From NCBI RefSeq assembly GCF_001623075.1, contig NZ_LMCF01000219.1, positions 19,613 through 83,612 on the forward strand: a DNA stretch of 64,000 bases. The letters run 5' to 3'. How positions within the stretch are numbered: position 1 is the stretch's first letter; each line of letters starts with the position of its first letter. The stretch comes from Pseudovibrio sp. Ad37. GTDB taxonomy: Bacteria > Pseudomonadota > Alphaproteobacteria > Rhizobiales > Stappiaceae. The position numbers were made by a program, and so were the translations under genes. The notes under the pieces were generated by a model that searched no databases, had not been told where the DNA came from, and saw nothing but the letters and a program-made list of their open reading frames with translations. This document shows, piece after piece, positions 1 through 8,617 of the stretch.

Positions 1-513
1 GAGCATGTTTTCTGGAGCCGGGCCTTTACGAATACGACCAGCAGTGTCGTAGTGAGAACCGTGGCATGGGCAGAACCAGCCGCCAAAATCACCAGACTCA
101 CCAAGAGGGACACAGCCCAGGTGCGTACAAACACCAACCATAACCAGCCAGGCTTCCTTGCCTGTCGATGCGCGGTTGGCATCAGATGCATCCGCACCCT
201 CTTCTAGGTTAGCATTACGTGCAAACTGGTCTGGCAGATCAGCAATAGGCACTTCGGTCGCTTCAGCGATCTCTTTTTCCGTACGTTGACGGATAAAGAC
301 CGGCTTACCACGCCAAACCACAGTAATCGATTGCCCGACTTCAACCGCAGAAACATCAACTTCGATAGAAGCCAAAGCCAGTGCAGATGCATCGGGGTTC
401 ATCTGATGGATAAAGGGCCAAGCCAGAGCTCCCGCACCGACCGCGCCCACGGCACCGGTCGCGATGTAAAGAAAATCGCGGCGTGACGGTTCAGCCGTGT
501 CCGTGTGTTCCAA
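1..513 (-). CDS. petA: Ubiquinol-cytochrome c reductase Rieske iron-sulfur subunit (3' end beyond window)
   Basis: This is the Rieske subunit of the cytochrome bc1 complex, which passes electrons from ubiquinol to cytochrome c1 on the periplasmic side of the inner membrane. The translation has a twin-arginine signal ([20 protein letters not shown]) followed by a membrane anchor, then the cluster-binding motifs CTHLGC and CPCHGSHYD. The reading frame runs off the window after the GPAPEN motif, so only about the last 20 residues are missing. No ATG is in a suitable place. The start is read as TTG at 513, which has a GAGAGG ribosome site 8 bases upstream; this start is inferred. petB and petC would be expected next, outside the window. 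Confidence 0.93.
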   Translation of the reverse strand, partial: MEHTDTAEPSRRDFLYIATGAVGAVGAGALAWPFIHQMNPDASALALASIEVDVSAVEVGQSITVVWRGKPVFIRQRTEKEIAEATEVPIADLPDQFARNANLEEGADASDANRASTGKEAWLVMVGVCTHLGCVPLGESGDFGGWFCPCHGSHYDTAGRIRKGPAPENML

Positions 514-879
514 GGTCGCGTCCTCTCGAAACAAAATTGAAAGAGAACACCTACGATTTCTTCTGTGAGGACAGGCCCGCAACCAGTCAAAACCGGTCAC
601 TGTCTATACACCGCAAAGAAGACATAGGTGAAAATGCGCTAAATACGCACTTATATTGACGGATGCTATCTGCCACCAATGGCCGCACTTGTCTAGACTG
701 GTTAAAAATTTGCGGACTTATTGTCGCAGACAACTTGGGCATAAGAGGAAAAAAACGGGATCAATTGAGATTTTGACACGCAAATATGAGTCAAAAGTCG
801 AGTGGTTCGGGGACCCTAGGACGCAAACTCGCCCCGAACCACTTTTAGTTTAAACCGCTTGATTCCCTGTCAGGAATCC
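514..879. other. Intergenic region upstream of petA
   Basis: This 366-base stretch separates petA from the 3' end of the ABC exporter gene, and both genes lie on the minus strand. It should hold the petA promoter, but I cannot pick out a convincing -35/-10 pair. The only clear element is the hairpin at 802-842. Short open frames here show no family resemblance. Confidence 0.5.
802..842 (-). terminator. Rho-independent terminator after the ABC exporter gene
   Basis: A perfect 11-base inverted repeat (GTGGTTCGGGG at 802-812, CCCCGAACCAC at 832-842) lies just past the stop codon of the ABC exporter. It is followed by a short T-tract on both strands, so it may work in both directions. Confidence 0.75.
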
Positions 880-2718
880 TTATTCGGCGGCAACTTGCGC
901 AAGGAAACCGCCAGATTGGTGGTTCCAGAGGTTTCCATAGATACCTTCGGATTTCAGAAGTTCCTCATGGGTACCCATCTCGACAATTTTGCCTTGATCC
1001 ATGACAATGAGGCGATCCATTGCCGCAATTGTGGAAAGTCGGTGGGCAATTGCAATAACCGTCTTACCTTCCATCAATTCAAACAGGCTTTCCTGGATCG
1101 CAGCCTCTACTTCTGAGTCCAAAGCAGACGTTGCTTCGTCCAAAACAAGGATCGGAGCATCCTTCAGCAAGACACGTGCGATAGCGACGCGCTGACGCTG
1201 CCCGCCAGAGAGTTTTACACCGCGCTCACCCACCAGAGTATCAAAGCCAGTCCGTCCTTCTGGATCTTTCAGGCCGTCAATAAACTCCAGGGCATGAGCC
1301 CGTCTCGCCGCTTCGGTCGCCTCTTCCAGAGTTGCCCCGTCTTTGCCATAGGTGATGTTCTCCAAAATCGTCCGATGCAGCAAAGAAGTATCCTGAGAAA
1401 CCACACCAACATTCTGGCGCAGGCTCTCCTGCGTCACGCCGCGAATATCCTGACCATCAATGGCAATGTGTCCGCCTTCCAGATCATGGAAGCGCAGCAG
1501 CAAGTTCATCAGGGTCGACTTACCTGCACCCGAGCGACCAACAATCCCGATTTTCTCACCCGGCTTAATGTTGAGCGTCAGGTTTTCCAGAACGCCGCTG
1601 CCTTTGCCATAGTGGAACTTCACATCTTCAAAGCGAATTTCCGCGTCAGAAACAACAAGCGCTTTCGCATCTTGCTTATCAGTGACCTCAGTATGCCGGG
1701 ACAACATGCCCAATCCGTCCTGAACCGTACCGATATTCTCAAACAGACCAGCAACTTCCCAAAGAATCCACTGAGACATGCCCTGCAAACGCAAGGCCAG
1801 ACCAATCGCAATCGCGATATCACCAGTCGTCACCAAAGCCCTCTGCCAAAGCCAGATGGACAGAGCGCCAAGAGACAACAAGAGCAGATTATTGATCAGC
1901 GTCAGGCAGATGTTCAGCTTTGTCACATTCCGCATCTGCTTATGCACGGTATCCATGAAAGTGCTCATGGAACCTTTGGCATAGTCTTCTTCACGCGATG
2001 CATGTGAAAACAGCTTTACGGTCGAGATATTCGTATAGGCATCAACGATATGACCAGTCATCACAGACCGGGCATCTGCTTGCTTCTTGGAAATACGCTT
2101 AAGCTTGGGAACAAAGACGTACATGACGAGGAAGTAGGAGAGCAACCAACCGATCATCGGCAATGCAAGACGCCAATCTGCGCTCACAAGCACAACAAGC
2201 GCAGCCAGAAAGTAAACAATTACATAGACAAATATATCGACAATACGCGTAATAACTTCCCGCACAGCAAGAGAGGTCTGCATCAGCTTGTTAGCAATGC
2301 GACCTGCAAAGTCATTATGAAAGAAAGTCAAACTCTGTCGAAGTAACTGCCGGTGCCCCTTCCACCTGATCAGCATTGGATAGTTACCAACCAATCCCTG
2401 ATGGAAGAACATTTCCCACACTGCTGACATGATCGGCGAAATCACAAGAAGAACAACACCCATCCAGATCAGGTGGCCCCAGTTGTCGGCAAAGAACGTT
2501 TCCGGGTCTTCGGTGCCTAACCAGTTCACCAAATCACCCATAAACGTAAAGATGACCACTTCAATTACAGCAATAGATGCAGCGAAAAAGGCGATCACAA
2601 CAAGTAGTATTGAAACAGGCTTGGTATAATACCAGATAAACCCCCAAAACTTACTTGGAGGAGTCTCGATCTCTTCCATTTTGAATGGGTCAATAAGCTT
2701 CTCAAAATAAGAGAACAT
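880..2718 (-). CDS. ABC exporter, fused permease and ATPase (MsbA/MdlB-like)
   Basis: This is a half-size ABC exporter of 612 residues that should act as a homodimer in the inner membrane. The N-terminal half holds the transmembrane helices (for example SILLVVIAFFAASIAVIEVV). The C-terminal half is the nucleotide-binding domain with Walker A GRSGAGKST, signature LSGGQRQRVAIARVLL and Walker B ILVLDEATSALDS. The frame is open up to a TTG at 2730, but the ATG at 2718 has a GGGA ribosome site and is preferred. The substrate cannot be told from sequence; lipid, peptide and drug exporters share this architecture. A terminator follows directly. Confidence 0.9.
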   Translation of the reverse strand: MFSYFEKLIDPFKMEEIETPPSKFWGFIWYYTKPVSILLVVIAFFAASIAVIEVVIFTFMGDLVNWLGTEDPETFFADNWGHLIWMGVVLLVISPIMSAVWEMFFHQGLVGNYPMLIRWKGHRQLLRQSLTFFHNDFAGRIANKLMQTSLAVREVITRIVDIFVYVIVYFLAALVVLVSADWRLALPMIGWLLSYFLVMYVFVPKLKRISKKQADARSVMTGHIVDAYTNISTVKLFSHASREEDYAKGSMSTFMDTVHKQMRNVTKLNICLTLINNLLLLSLGALSIWLWQRALVTTGDIAIAIGLALRLQGMSQWILWEVAGLFENIGTVQDGLGMLSRHTEVTDKQDAKALVVSDAEIRFEDVKFHYGKGSGVLENLTLNIKPGEKIGIVGRSGAGKSTLMNLLLRFHDLEGGHIAIDGQDIRGVTQESLRQNVGVVSQDTSLLHRTILENITYGKDGATLEEATEAARRAHALEFIDGLKDPEGRTGFDTLVGERGVKLSGGQRQRVAIARVLLKDAPILVLDEATSALDSEVEAAIQESLFELMEGKTVIAIAHRLSTIAAMDRLIVMDQGKIVEMGTHEELLKSEGIYGNLWNHQSGGFLAQVAAE

Positions 2719-2791
2719 GACAAATCCCAATTAAGATATTTGGTTTGCGAGGTGCTCTACCACGTCAACATGGTAAGAGGATGACGGCTGC

Positions 2792-3181
2792 TTACTGCAG
2801 CCGCTCATCTCGATCGTAAGGATCCCGGTTATCTTTCGGAGAGCCGGAAAAAGTCCAGATAACACTGGCAATTCCAACCCCAACCGCAAAAGCGCCAACC
2901 AGGGTATCCACCAGACGTCCCTGAAACAGAGAGCCAGCTTCATCGATTCCGTTTGCTCTTACAATTTCAACCGACGCCAACTCAGCGTAAAGCGTTGGAA
3001 TAATTGTAAAAAATGCGACTCCGGCACTAATCATCAAGAACCAGAACGCGTGCCCAAGGCTTTGAGAAAACGTTCCTTTTTCAGAACCAGCCGAGCGCAC
3101 ATACCGGCCACCATCGACCGGAATTTGAGATGCAGAATCGTCACGGGACGCGATCTGCGCCCAGATAAATGACGTAATCAT
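2792..3181 (-). CDS. Hypothetical two-helix membrane protein
   Basis: I do not recognise this 129-residue protein. It has a polar N-terminal half and two predicted membrane helices in the C-terminal half (FWFLMISAGVAFFTIIPTLY and LVGAFAVGVGIASVIWTF), ending in a charged tail. The frame is open to 3334, but the ATG at 3181 has a GGAG site 8 bases upstream, and the upstream extension looks like decayed coding sequence. It lies 73 bases upstream of the ABC exporter on the same strand and may be cotranscribed with it. Confidence 0.6.
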   Translation of the reverse strand: MITSFIWAQIASRDDSASQIPVDGGRYVRSAGSEKGTFSQSLGHAFWFLMISAGVAFFTIIPTLYAELASVEIVRANGIDEAGSLFQGRLVDTLVGAFAVGVGIASVIWTFSGSPKDNRDPYDRDERLQ

Positions 3182-3285
3182 TGGAGATACTCCGACAACA
3201 TATGCATGCAACCGCAGACGTAATACGTCCGTGAAGAGGGCTGCATTAAGAAAATACGAGCTAGAAAGTGTTGGAAATCCGCCTT

Positions 3286-3387
3286 CTAAGCGGAAACGGC
3301 GTAACCTGCGTTTTTGGCGGGATGCATAGCGCATGCGCCAGTCGCTGGGAGAACATTTACGTTCACGAGCACAAATTCAGTAATCAT
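3286..3387 (-). pseudogene. Short ORF, possibly the 5' remnant of a decayed gene
   Basis: This 33-codon frame starts with ATG at 3387 behind a very good ribosome site (GGGAG, 6 bases). The first residues, MITEFVLVNV, resemble the start of small YdhR/ABM-type monooxygenases. The frame then ends early, while a neighbouring frame stays open into the membrane-protein gene. The strong start site on a truncated product suggests either a degenerated gene or a translated leader peptide. I cannot choose between these without homologues. Confidence 0.3.
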
Positions 3388-3748
3388 GTATGTCTCCCTA
3401 GTTCCAACGTTAAAAAATAGCTGATCGGGCGATCAGCAACTCGGAGAGTCTCGTCAAGTAAGATGAGGGCTCTCGGCCGGTGCGAGATGCTTATACTCAT
3501 AAAGGCGGAGATATGCCTAGCCCCAAAAAATACGGAAAACCACTTTAGGATGTGGTGTATCTTTTTCGCAACATATATCACGAATTCAGATAGAACCTCT
3601 TGATTTCCATTAGGTTTCACCTACCGGAATGCCCCACCTATCAACAAACTCTATGATTTTTCTGGAGATTTTCCCCGGGTTCCTCTAGATGCCCAAGAGA
3701 TGCTTCCATAAGCCATTCTTTTAGGAAACAACGCGAGCACCCGACAAC
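3388..3748. other. Intergenic region with a terminator-bearing leader
   Basis: This 361-base region lies between the divergent minus-strand membrane-protein locus and trmL. On the minus strand it contains a strong hairpin followed by TATTTTTT (3420-3437), about 35 bases before the SD-led ATG at 3387. Upstream of that are several short self-complementary segments. It may encode a small RNA or an attenuator leader. The 78-codon frame at 3384-3620 overlaps these structures and has no family resemblance. Confidence 0.4.
3413..3437 (-). terminator. Rho-independent terminator or attenuator on the minus strand
   Basis: The repeat GCTGATCG-gg-CGATCAGC (3420-3437) is a perfect 8-base palindromic stem. 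Read on the minus strand it is followed at once by TATTTTTT. No annotated gene ends here. It therefore terminates either an unannotated RNA from the 3440-3740 interval or a regulated leader of the downstream genes. Confidence 0.65.
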
Positions 3749-4204
3749 ATGCCAGATATTGCCCTTTACCAGCCAGACATTCCGCAGAACACCGGGACCC
3801 TATTACGGCTGGCCGCTTGCATGGATGTGACGGTACACCTGATCGAACCGGCAGGCTTCCCCCTGTCTGATCATGCACTTAAACGGGCTGGCATGGATTA
3901 CATCGAACGCGCCAAACTCCAACGCCATATGGATTGGGAGAGTTTTCGTGAATGGCAGTTAGCCGAAAAACGCCGACTTATCCTCATGACCACCAAAGGA
4001 TCACGCCCCTATACGCAGTTCGCTTTCAAGAAAGACGACCTGATCCTGATGGGTCGCGAAAGTTCTGGCGTGCCGGAAGATATCCATCAAGTTGCAGATG
4101 CAAGGCTGCTGATTCCAATGAAGAACGGCATGCGATCTCTCAACATGGCTGTTTCCACTGGCATGGTCCTGGGTGAAGCTCTTCGTCAAACAGATTGTTT
4201 TTGA
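3749..4204 (+). CDS. trmL: tRNA (cytidine(34)-2'-O)-methyltransferase
   Basis: TrmL is a SPOUT-class methyltransferase that 2'-O-methylates the wobble base of leucine tRNAs. The 151-residue length is normal for the family. Family features seen are the N-terminal ALYQPDIPQNTGTLLRLAA segment, the GRESSGVP loop near residue 98 and the C-terminal knot segment MRSLNMAVSTGMVLGEALRQ. Its place between the pet genes and hemF is common in related alphaproteobacteria. Confidence 0.95.
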   Translation: MPDIALYQPDIPQNTGTLLRLAACMDVTVHLIEPAGFPLSDHALKRAGMDYIERAKLQRHMDWESFREWQLAEKRRLILMTTKGSRPYTQFAFKKDDLILMGRESSGVPEDIHQVADARLLIPMKNGMRSLNMAVSTGMVLGEALRQTDCF

Positions 4205-4272
4205 ATAAAACACAACCTAAACTAGTTGCGTTATTGAATGCGTTGCTTTGCGCGATTTAGGTTTTTATTGCG

Positions 4273-4851
4273 ATGTTTGAGAGTCTTTCGAGAAAATTCG
4301 CTCATCTGTTTTGCTTTGCATTTTTGCTGTCAGTTCCACAGCCTACTTTCGCAGGAGCACCGCTCGAACCCGTCCTCCATGCCAACCTGCATGACGAAGC
4401 CGTCTTGAATCAATATCTCCACCTGCTGGACGAGATATACCCTTGTGATTGGCATGATGCACACACACGAAGCGGGTATAACCTCTACGACTTCGGCAAC
4501 GGCATCGAGGTGCTCGAGTTCTCCTGCACCGTTGGCATGAACAATCTGGCGAACCTCTATATCCGTCGCACCCAAAACTCAAACCAGCCTGCAAAACTCG
4601 TCTCCCTCGATCATCCTGAGGACCAGCCAGTCACCAGCCGGTACATTCTGTTCAACAGCTTTTGGGATCACAATCGCAGCGCTCTCACCAGCTTCACAGT
4701 GGATCGCGGCCTCTCTGACTGTGGCTCTTTTGAAATCCACCGCTTCACACCCAAAGGGTATCTGGAACTCGTGGAGTATCGCACCAAGCGGCAGTGTGAC
4801 GGCAAATTCCGTGAGCCAACGGATTACCCGTTGATCTACCCGCCAAGGTAA
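4273..4851 (+). CDS. Secreted DUF1176-like protein, copy 1
   Basis: This is a 192-residue exported protein of unknown function. A signal peptide (about residues 1-28, ending PQPTFAGA) precedes a soluble domain. The C-terminal part, LTSFTVDRGLSDCG followed by CDG and a final YPL motif, matches the DUF1176 pattern; assignment is by motif only. Cysteines in YPCDW, SC, DCG and CDG are shared with the next gene and could form disulfides. It is a tandem paralogue of the gene at 5094. The ribosome site is weak. Confidence 0.75.
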   Translation: MFESLSRKFAHLFCFAFLLSVPQPTFAGAPLEPVLHANLHDEAVLNQYLHLLDEIYPCDWHDAHTRSGYNLYDFGNGIEVLEFSCTVGMNNLANLYIRRTQNSNQPAKLVSLDHPEDQPVTSRYILFNSFWDHNRSALTSFTVDRGLSDCGSFEIHRFTPKGYLELVEYRTKRQCDGKFREPTDYPLIYPPR

Positions 4852-4969
4852 AAGCGACCAGCAAGTCCATTAAAGCCCGAGGCTTCTTGGTAAGCGCGAT
4901 GAAACCAAGAGTTTTAGCGCAAGAGTAAGGCTGGCAAGGCATCTTCAGGGACACAGTAAGAAGACTACA

Positions 4970-5068
4970 GCGTATCTCCGAAAAGTGGAAATCGGTTTTC
5001 GGATAAAGATACGCAAAAACAAAGACTAAAGCAGTTCATATGTTTCAACTTAAATGCGAACTGCTTTT
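4970..5068. repeat. Intergenic palindromic repeat, copy 1
   Basis: Two adjacent imperfect palindromes are visible. The first (4970-5014) has outer arms GCGTATCT/AGATACGC and a core CCGAAAA...TTTTCGG. The second (5028-5067) has arms AAAGCAGTTC/GAACTGCTTT. The same pair recurs at 14006-14105, the first half at 15311-15353, and a degenerate first half at 28784-28820. The form is like the RIME/Bru-RS-type intergenic elements of Rhizobiales. Confidence 0.85.
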
Positions 5069-5093
5069 GGGTTGTCCAAAGAGGAAGATCGCC

Positions 5094-5669
5094 GTGTTCC
5101 AAACCTTGCCCCGAACATTCGCAACCTGTTTTGCAGCAACCGTTCTCTTCGAAGCTCTACTGGCAAGCTCGTTACACGCCGAACCTGTTAAACCCGTCAC
5201 ACAGCACGATCCATCAATCCTGAACCGCTACATAAACATGCTGAATGCAGCCTACCCCTGTGATTGGGAAGACGCCTACGACTTAACCGGCAACCACGTC
5301 TTGCAGTTCAGCAAGGACGTAAAGGTGCTGGAGTTCATGTGCGCCAACAACCTTTACAACATGGCCCACCTCTACATCCGTATAAATTCCCGCCAGCCCA
5401 ACAACGCCAAGCTGCTGACCTTTGAACGCCCAAAACACGAAGGCAACGACAACCCTGACGTGGTCTTCAACGGTGTCTGGGATATCAAGACCGGAGATCT
5501 GACCAGCTTCACGGAAGGCCGCGGGCTTGGAGACTGTGGCACTTACGAGGTCCACAAGTTCACCTCAAACGGCTACCCCAAGCTGATAGAGTTCCGTGCC
5601 AAGCCCCAATGTGACGGCAATTATGTCCAGCCGGAAAAGTATCCGGTCATCCTCGACAGATCCAAATAG
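5094..5669 (+). CDS. Secreted DUF1176-like protein, copy 2
   Basis: This exported protein of about 191 residues is a paralogue of the preceding gene. Matching blocks are [34 protein letters not shown] and YPVI. The longest frame begins with ATG at 5040, but that codon lies inside the palindromic repeat. The GTG at 5094 has a GAGGAAG ribosome site 6 bases upstream, and the product then begins [13 protein letters not shown], aligning with MFESLSRKFAHLF of copy 1, so GTG is chosen. A signal peptide ends near SSLHA. Function is unknown. Confidence 0.78.
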   Translation: MFQTLPRTFATCFAATVLFEALLASSLHAEPVKPVTQHDPSILNRYINMLNAAYPCDWEDAYDLTGNHVLQFSKDVKVLEFMCANNLYNMAHLYIRINSRQPNNAKLLTFERPKHEGNDNPDVVFNGVWDIKTGDLTSFTEGRGLGDCGTYEVHKFTSNGYPKLIEFRAKPQCDGNYVQPEKYPVILDRSK

Positions 5670-5758
5670 CTCCGTGCACCGCTCTGCCTCACCTGTACTT
5701 CTCAGTTGCGCTCCCTTACATAGAACAGCAAAGAACGCTTTGCGCTCAAGGAGGGACT

Positions 5759-6670
5759 ATGAGCGAGACACAAAACACGCTTCCAGCAGATCTGGAAGAC
5801 AAAAAACAAGAGGCATCCGCGTGGTTCAGTCAGCTGCGTGACAACATTTGCAATGCCTTTGAGCAGCTGGAAGTAGAAGTCGGGGAACTGGACGGCCCCC
5901 TCTCCGACCAGCCAGCGGGACGTTTCGAGCGGACCCCATGGGAACGTACAGACCACAGCGGCGGCCACGGCGGCGGCGGTGTCATGTCCCTGATGCATGG
6001 ACGTGTGTTCGAGAAGGTTGGCGTACACGTCTCCAGCGTACACGGTGAGTTCTCGCCAGAGTTCCGCGACCAGATCCCCGGAGCCAGCGAAGATCCGCGT
6101 TTCTGGGCCTCCGGCATCTCCCTGATCGCCCACATGCACAATCCAAATGTACCAGCAGTGCATATGAACACCCGCATGGTCGTCACCACCAGGCAGTGGT
6201 TTGGTGGTGGAGCAGACCTGACACCTGTGCTCAGCGCACGCCGCACGCAGGAAGATCCGGATACTGTCGAATTTCATGAGGCTATGAAAGCAGCCTGCGC
6301 AGACCATCCGGGGGCTGATTACGAGCACTTCAAGAAGTGGTGCGACGAGTACTTCTATCTGCCTCACCGCAACGAAGCACGCGGCATCGGTGGCATTTTC
6401 TACGATCGCCACAACACCGGCGACTGGAATGCAGACCTTGCCCTCACCAAATCCGTCGGCAACGCCTTCCTCGACATCTATCCAAAGCTGATCCGCAAAA
6501 ACTTCCTGACCCCATGGACGCTCGAACAACGCGAAGAACAGCTGGTCCGTCGTGGCCGTTACGTGGAGTTCAACCTCCTTTACGACCGCGGCACAATCTT
6601 CGGCCTCAAGACAGGCGGAAACGTCTCCTCCATCCTGTCCTCCATGCCGCCAGTGGTAAAGTGGCCATAA
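5759..6670 (+). CDS. hemF: Oxygen-dependent coproporphyrinogen III oxidase
   Basis: HemF carries out the aerobic oxidative decarboxylation of coproporphyrinogen III to protoporphyrinogen IX in haem synthesis. The 303-residue length is normal. Diagnostic segments are the HMNTR motif, [10 protein letters not shown] near residue 145, [15 protein letters not shown] and [20 protein letters not shown]. The ATG has a strong GGAGG site. A frame of 333 codons on the opposite strand is a shadow of this gene. A terminator follows. Confidence 0.97.
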   Translation: MSETQNTLPADLEDKKQEASAWFSQLRDNICNAFEQLEVEVGELDGPLSDQPAGRFERTPWERTDHSGGHGGGGVMSLMHGRVFEKVGVHVSSVHGEFSPEFRDQIPGASEDPRFWASGISLIAHMHNPNVPAVHMNTRMVVTTRQWFGGGADLTPVLSARRTQEDPDTVEFHEAMKAACADHPGADYEHFKKWCDEYFYLPHRNEARGIGGIFYDRHNTGDWNADLALTKSVGNAFLDIYPKLIRKNFLTPWTLEQREEQLVRRGRYVEFNLLYDRGTIFGLKTGGNVSSILSSMPPVVKWP

Positions 6671-6687
6671 GCCACAACAGAATAAAG

Positions 6688-6718
6688 AAGCTCCCCAACC
6701 CACGTGTTGGGGAGCTTT
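6688..6718 (+). terminator. Terminator after hemF, probably bidirectional
   Basis: The arms AAGCTCCCCAAC (6688-6699) and GTTGGGGAGCTT (6706-6717) form a 12-base perfect stem followed by a short T-rich tract. It separates hemF from the convergent DUF2087 gene. Confidence 0.85.
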
Positions 6719-6744
6719 CTGTCTCTTTGGAAGTGAAAACCAGC

Positions 6745-7335
6745 TTAAGCGCTCGGTCGCACGATAAACGACATGGCAGAACTGCCAGTCTCACGTTTCA
6801 AACTTCTCCCCTTCAAACGCTTGATCAGATCACGCGCTTCCAGCGGTGGTTGCTGCTCCTGCCGTCTGTAATCAGAGCAATCCCGATTACGATGTAAAAG
6901 CCCGAGACTAAACAGCTCACGCCTTAACAAAGCAGGGTCAGCAAAACAGTGCCCTTCCTTGAGCAGCATGTTGATCTCTTTCTCCCGAAGCGATGCACCA
7001 GCCGGAATAAGGGACCACAACTGCCAAAGACAAAGCACCTGAACCTGCCGCCGTGACGGCCAGCTCACCAATCGCCCCAAATCATCAAACTGATTGAGGG
7101 CGCGCTCAACAAGCCGATGGTCTACCGTCTCGACAACCGGCTCGGTATCGAGGCGACGACCCGCAGAATGCGAAGCTTTTAGATGCTGGAAGTTCTGGAA
7201 ACCCGCCGCTTTGGCGAGCATGTTCATCAACTCCACATGCGAGGGAGCATCACCGCGAGATTTCATCTGGCGGGCAACACTACGCGCAAACGTGGAGATA
7301 TCAGGCGAACGAAGAGGGACTGGGACTCTCGACAT
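6745..7335 (-). CDS. DUF2087 domain protein
   Basis: The C-terminal half (about residues 80-165) carries the DUF2087 pattern: FDDLGRLVSWPSRRQVQVLCLW, EKEINMLL and FADPALLRRELFSLGLLHR. This is a winged-helix-like fold often found next to regulators, so a role in transcription control is possible but not shown. The N-terminal 60 residues resemble a small helical domain preceding DUF2087 in relatives. The ATG at 7335 has a GAGGAT site about 7 bases upstream. Confidence 0.75.
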   Translation of the reverse strand: MSRVPVPLRSPDISTFARSVARQMKSRGDAPSHVELMNMLAKAAGFQNFQHLKASHSAGRRLDTEPVVETVDHRLVERALNQFDDLGRLVSWPSRRQVQVLCLWQLWSLIPAGASLREKEINMLLKEGHCFADPALLRRELFSLGLLHRNRDCSDYRRQEQQPPLEARDLIKRLKGRSLKRETGSSAMSFIVRPSA

Positions 7336-7550
7336 TGAAAAATCCTCTCGAGCCGCATTACATTTTCGTGGTCGCTGGCTTGCGAAGCGGCATCGGACAA
7401 GAATGTCGATTGCTGTCGAAGTGAATGGCAGGTTTAGCTCCCCTTACGGGGCAGCGACGCCTTGGGAACTGCCGACCGGTGATGACAATAAAAGCGCAAA
7501 CCGCGAAATGTCAACACGTAGCAGTTTTGGGCGTTACCCATTTCAACCAC

Positions 7551-7958
7551 TCAGGCTACAGAACTCCGCAATGCATTTGCACGCCCGGCCTTCCGCAATC
7601 CCATCACCACACAGCCAGCGATGATAGCGAAGGAAATCCACTGTGGCATATCCATCAGGTTACCCAACTGGGTGAGGCCATAGTAGATGAACAGCAGCGT
7701 GAACCCGCCATATTGCCCAATCACCACCCAGGCAACACCAGCGGCCAGTTCCTCTCTAAAGGCAGCTGCCAGCAACAACACACCGTTGACCAACATCACC
7801 ACCGTAATCCCATGCCAAACCACCGACAGCACCGCGATCACCACAGGATGAAGATCACTGCCCAATACAGCACCGTGGATCTCTGGCCCACCCAGAAACA
7901 CATGTACCAGCATCAACAACAACGACAGGATACCAGAAGCCAAAAGCCACTTATTCAT
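7551..7958 (-). CDS. Small four-helix integral membrane protein under TetR control
   Basis: This 135-residue protein is mostly hydrophobic. Four membrane segments can be seen, starting with WLLASGILSLLLMLVHVFLG and ending with WISFAIIAGCVVMGL. I do not recognise a named family. It is transcribed divergently from a TetR gene, and two copies of a palindromic operator lie between the two starts, so it is probably the repressor's target. A role in export or in response to a small molecule is inference from that context. Confidence 0.7.
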   Translation of the reverse strand: MNKWLLASGILSLLLMLVHVFLGGPEIHGAVLGSDLHPVVIAVLSVVWHGITVVMLVNGVLLLAAAFREELAAGVAWVVIGQYGGFTLLFIYYGLTQLGNLMDMPQWISFAIIAGCVVMGLRKAGRANALRSSVA

Positions 7959-7980
7959 TGGAATTCCCTCATCTTTGATT

Positions 7981-8037
7981 CCATACGGTAGCGTATGGTA
8001 GCTTAATGCTGGACCCTGTCAATACGGCAGCGTATGG
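7981..8037. promoter_or_regulatory. Two TetR-type operators in the divergent promoter region
   Basis: CCATACG-gtag-CGTATGG (7981-7998) is a perfect inverted repeat, and CAATACG-gcag-CGTATGG (8020-8037) is a near-identical second copy 39 bases away. They lie between the start codons of the membrane protein and the TetR regulator. The second reaches to within 7 bases of the regulator's ATG, which suggests autorepression. Confidence 0.85.
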
Positions 8038-8044
8038 TGAAAGA

Positions 8045-8617
8045 ATGACAGAGAAAACTAAACTCACAGCAGTGGACTGGATCAAAGGCGGCTTCCGCTC
8101 GCTAGCGACGAATGGACCTCAGAGCCTGAAGGCCGAAGCGCTTGCCAGAACACTGAAGGTGAGCAAGGGCTCGTTCTATTGGCACTTCAAGGATGTCGCT
8201 GCTTTGAAAAAAGCAATGCTGGACCATTGGGAGCAACTGGCCACACAACAAATTATCGCGCAAGTGGATGCAGGCAGCCCCGACCCCAAACAGCGTCTCT
8301 TTGATCTGATTGAGATCGCAGCACAGGAAGTCTCATTGGAGTATGGCGCAAACGGCGTTTCTGCCGCGATCCGCAACTGGGCGCAGTTTGATGATCTCGC
8401 CAGCACCTATATGAGCAAGATAGATCAGCGGCGTCTGGAGTACGTCGAGAATCTGTTCTCACAAATCCCGCAGACCAAGAAGCATGCAAAGACCAACAGC
8501 CAGATCCTTTACGCAACGCTCATTGGGGCTCAGCAGTTAGAGGAGGCAGACGCAAAAGCCTGCCTGAAACACGTTTTGGACATCATGATAGGTGGCAATC
8601 ACCCTACCCAGGCCTGA
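8045..8617 (+). CDS. TetR/AcrR-family transcriptional repressor
   Basis: This is a 190-residue repressor. The N-terminal helix-turn-helix ([20 protein letters not shown], about residues 25-45) is typical of TetR proteins, and the C-terminal ligand domain is not diagnostic. The frame is open from 8006, but an ATG there would fall upstream of the second operator. The ATG at 8045 (MTEKTKL) gives the normal TetR N-terminus. The gene overlaps the end of fumC tail-to-tail by 14 bases. Confidence 0.88.
   Translation: MTEKTKLTAVDWIKGGFRSLATNGPQSLKAEALARTLKVSKGSFYWHFKDVAALKKAMLDHWEQLATQQIIAQVDAGSPDPKQRLFDLIEIAAQEVSLEYGANGVSAAIRNWAQFDDLASTYMSKIDQRRLEYVENLFSQIPQTKKHAKTNSQILYATLIGAQQLEEADAKACLKHVLDIMIGGNHPTQA

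Noticed and set aside
1294..2007. 237-codon plus-strand frame
   Set aside because: It is antisense to the ABC exporter gene and shows no domain.
3384..3620. 78-codon minus-strand frame
   Set aside because: It covers a terminator hairpin and other folded segments and has no homologous features.
5702..6703. 333-codon open frame on the minus strand, longer than hemF itself
   Set aside because: It is fully antisense to hemF, has low-complexity Val/Gly-rich composition without family likeness, and hemF matches its family along the whole length.
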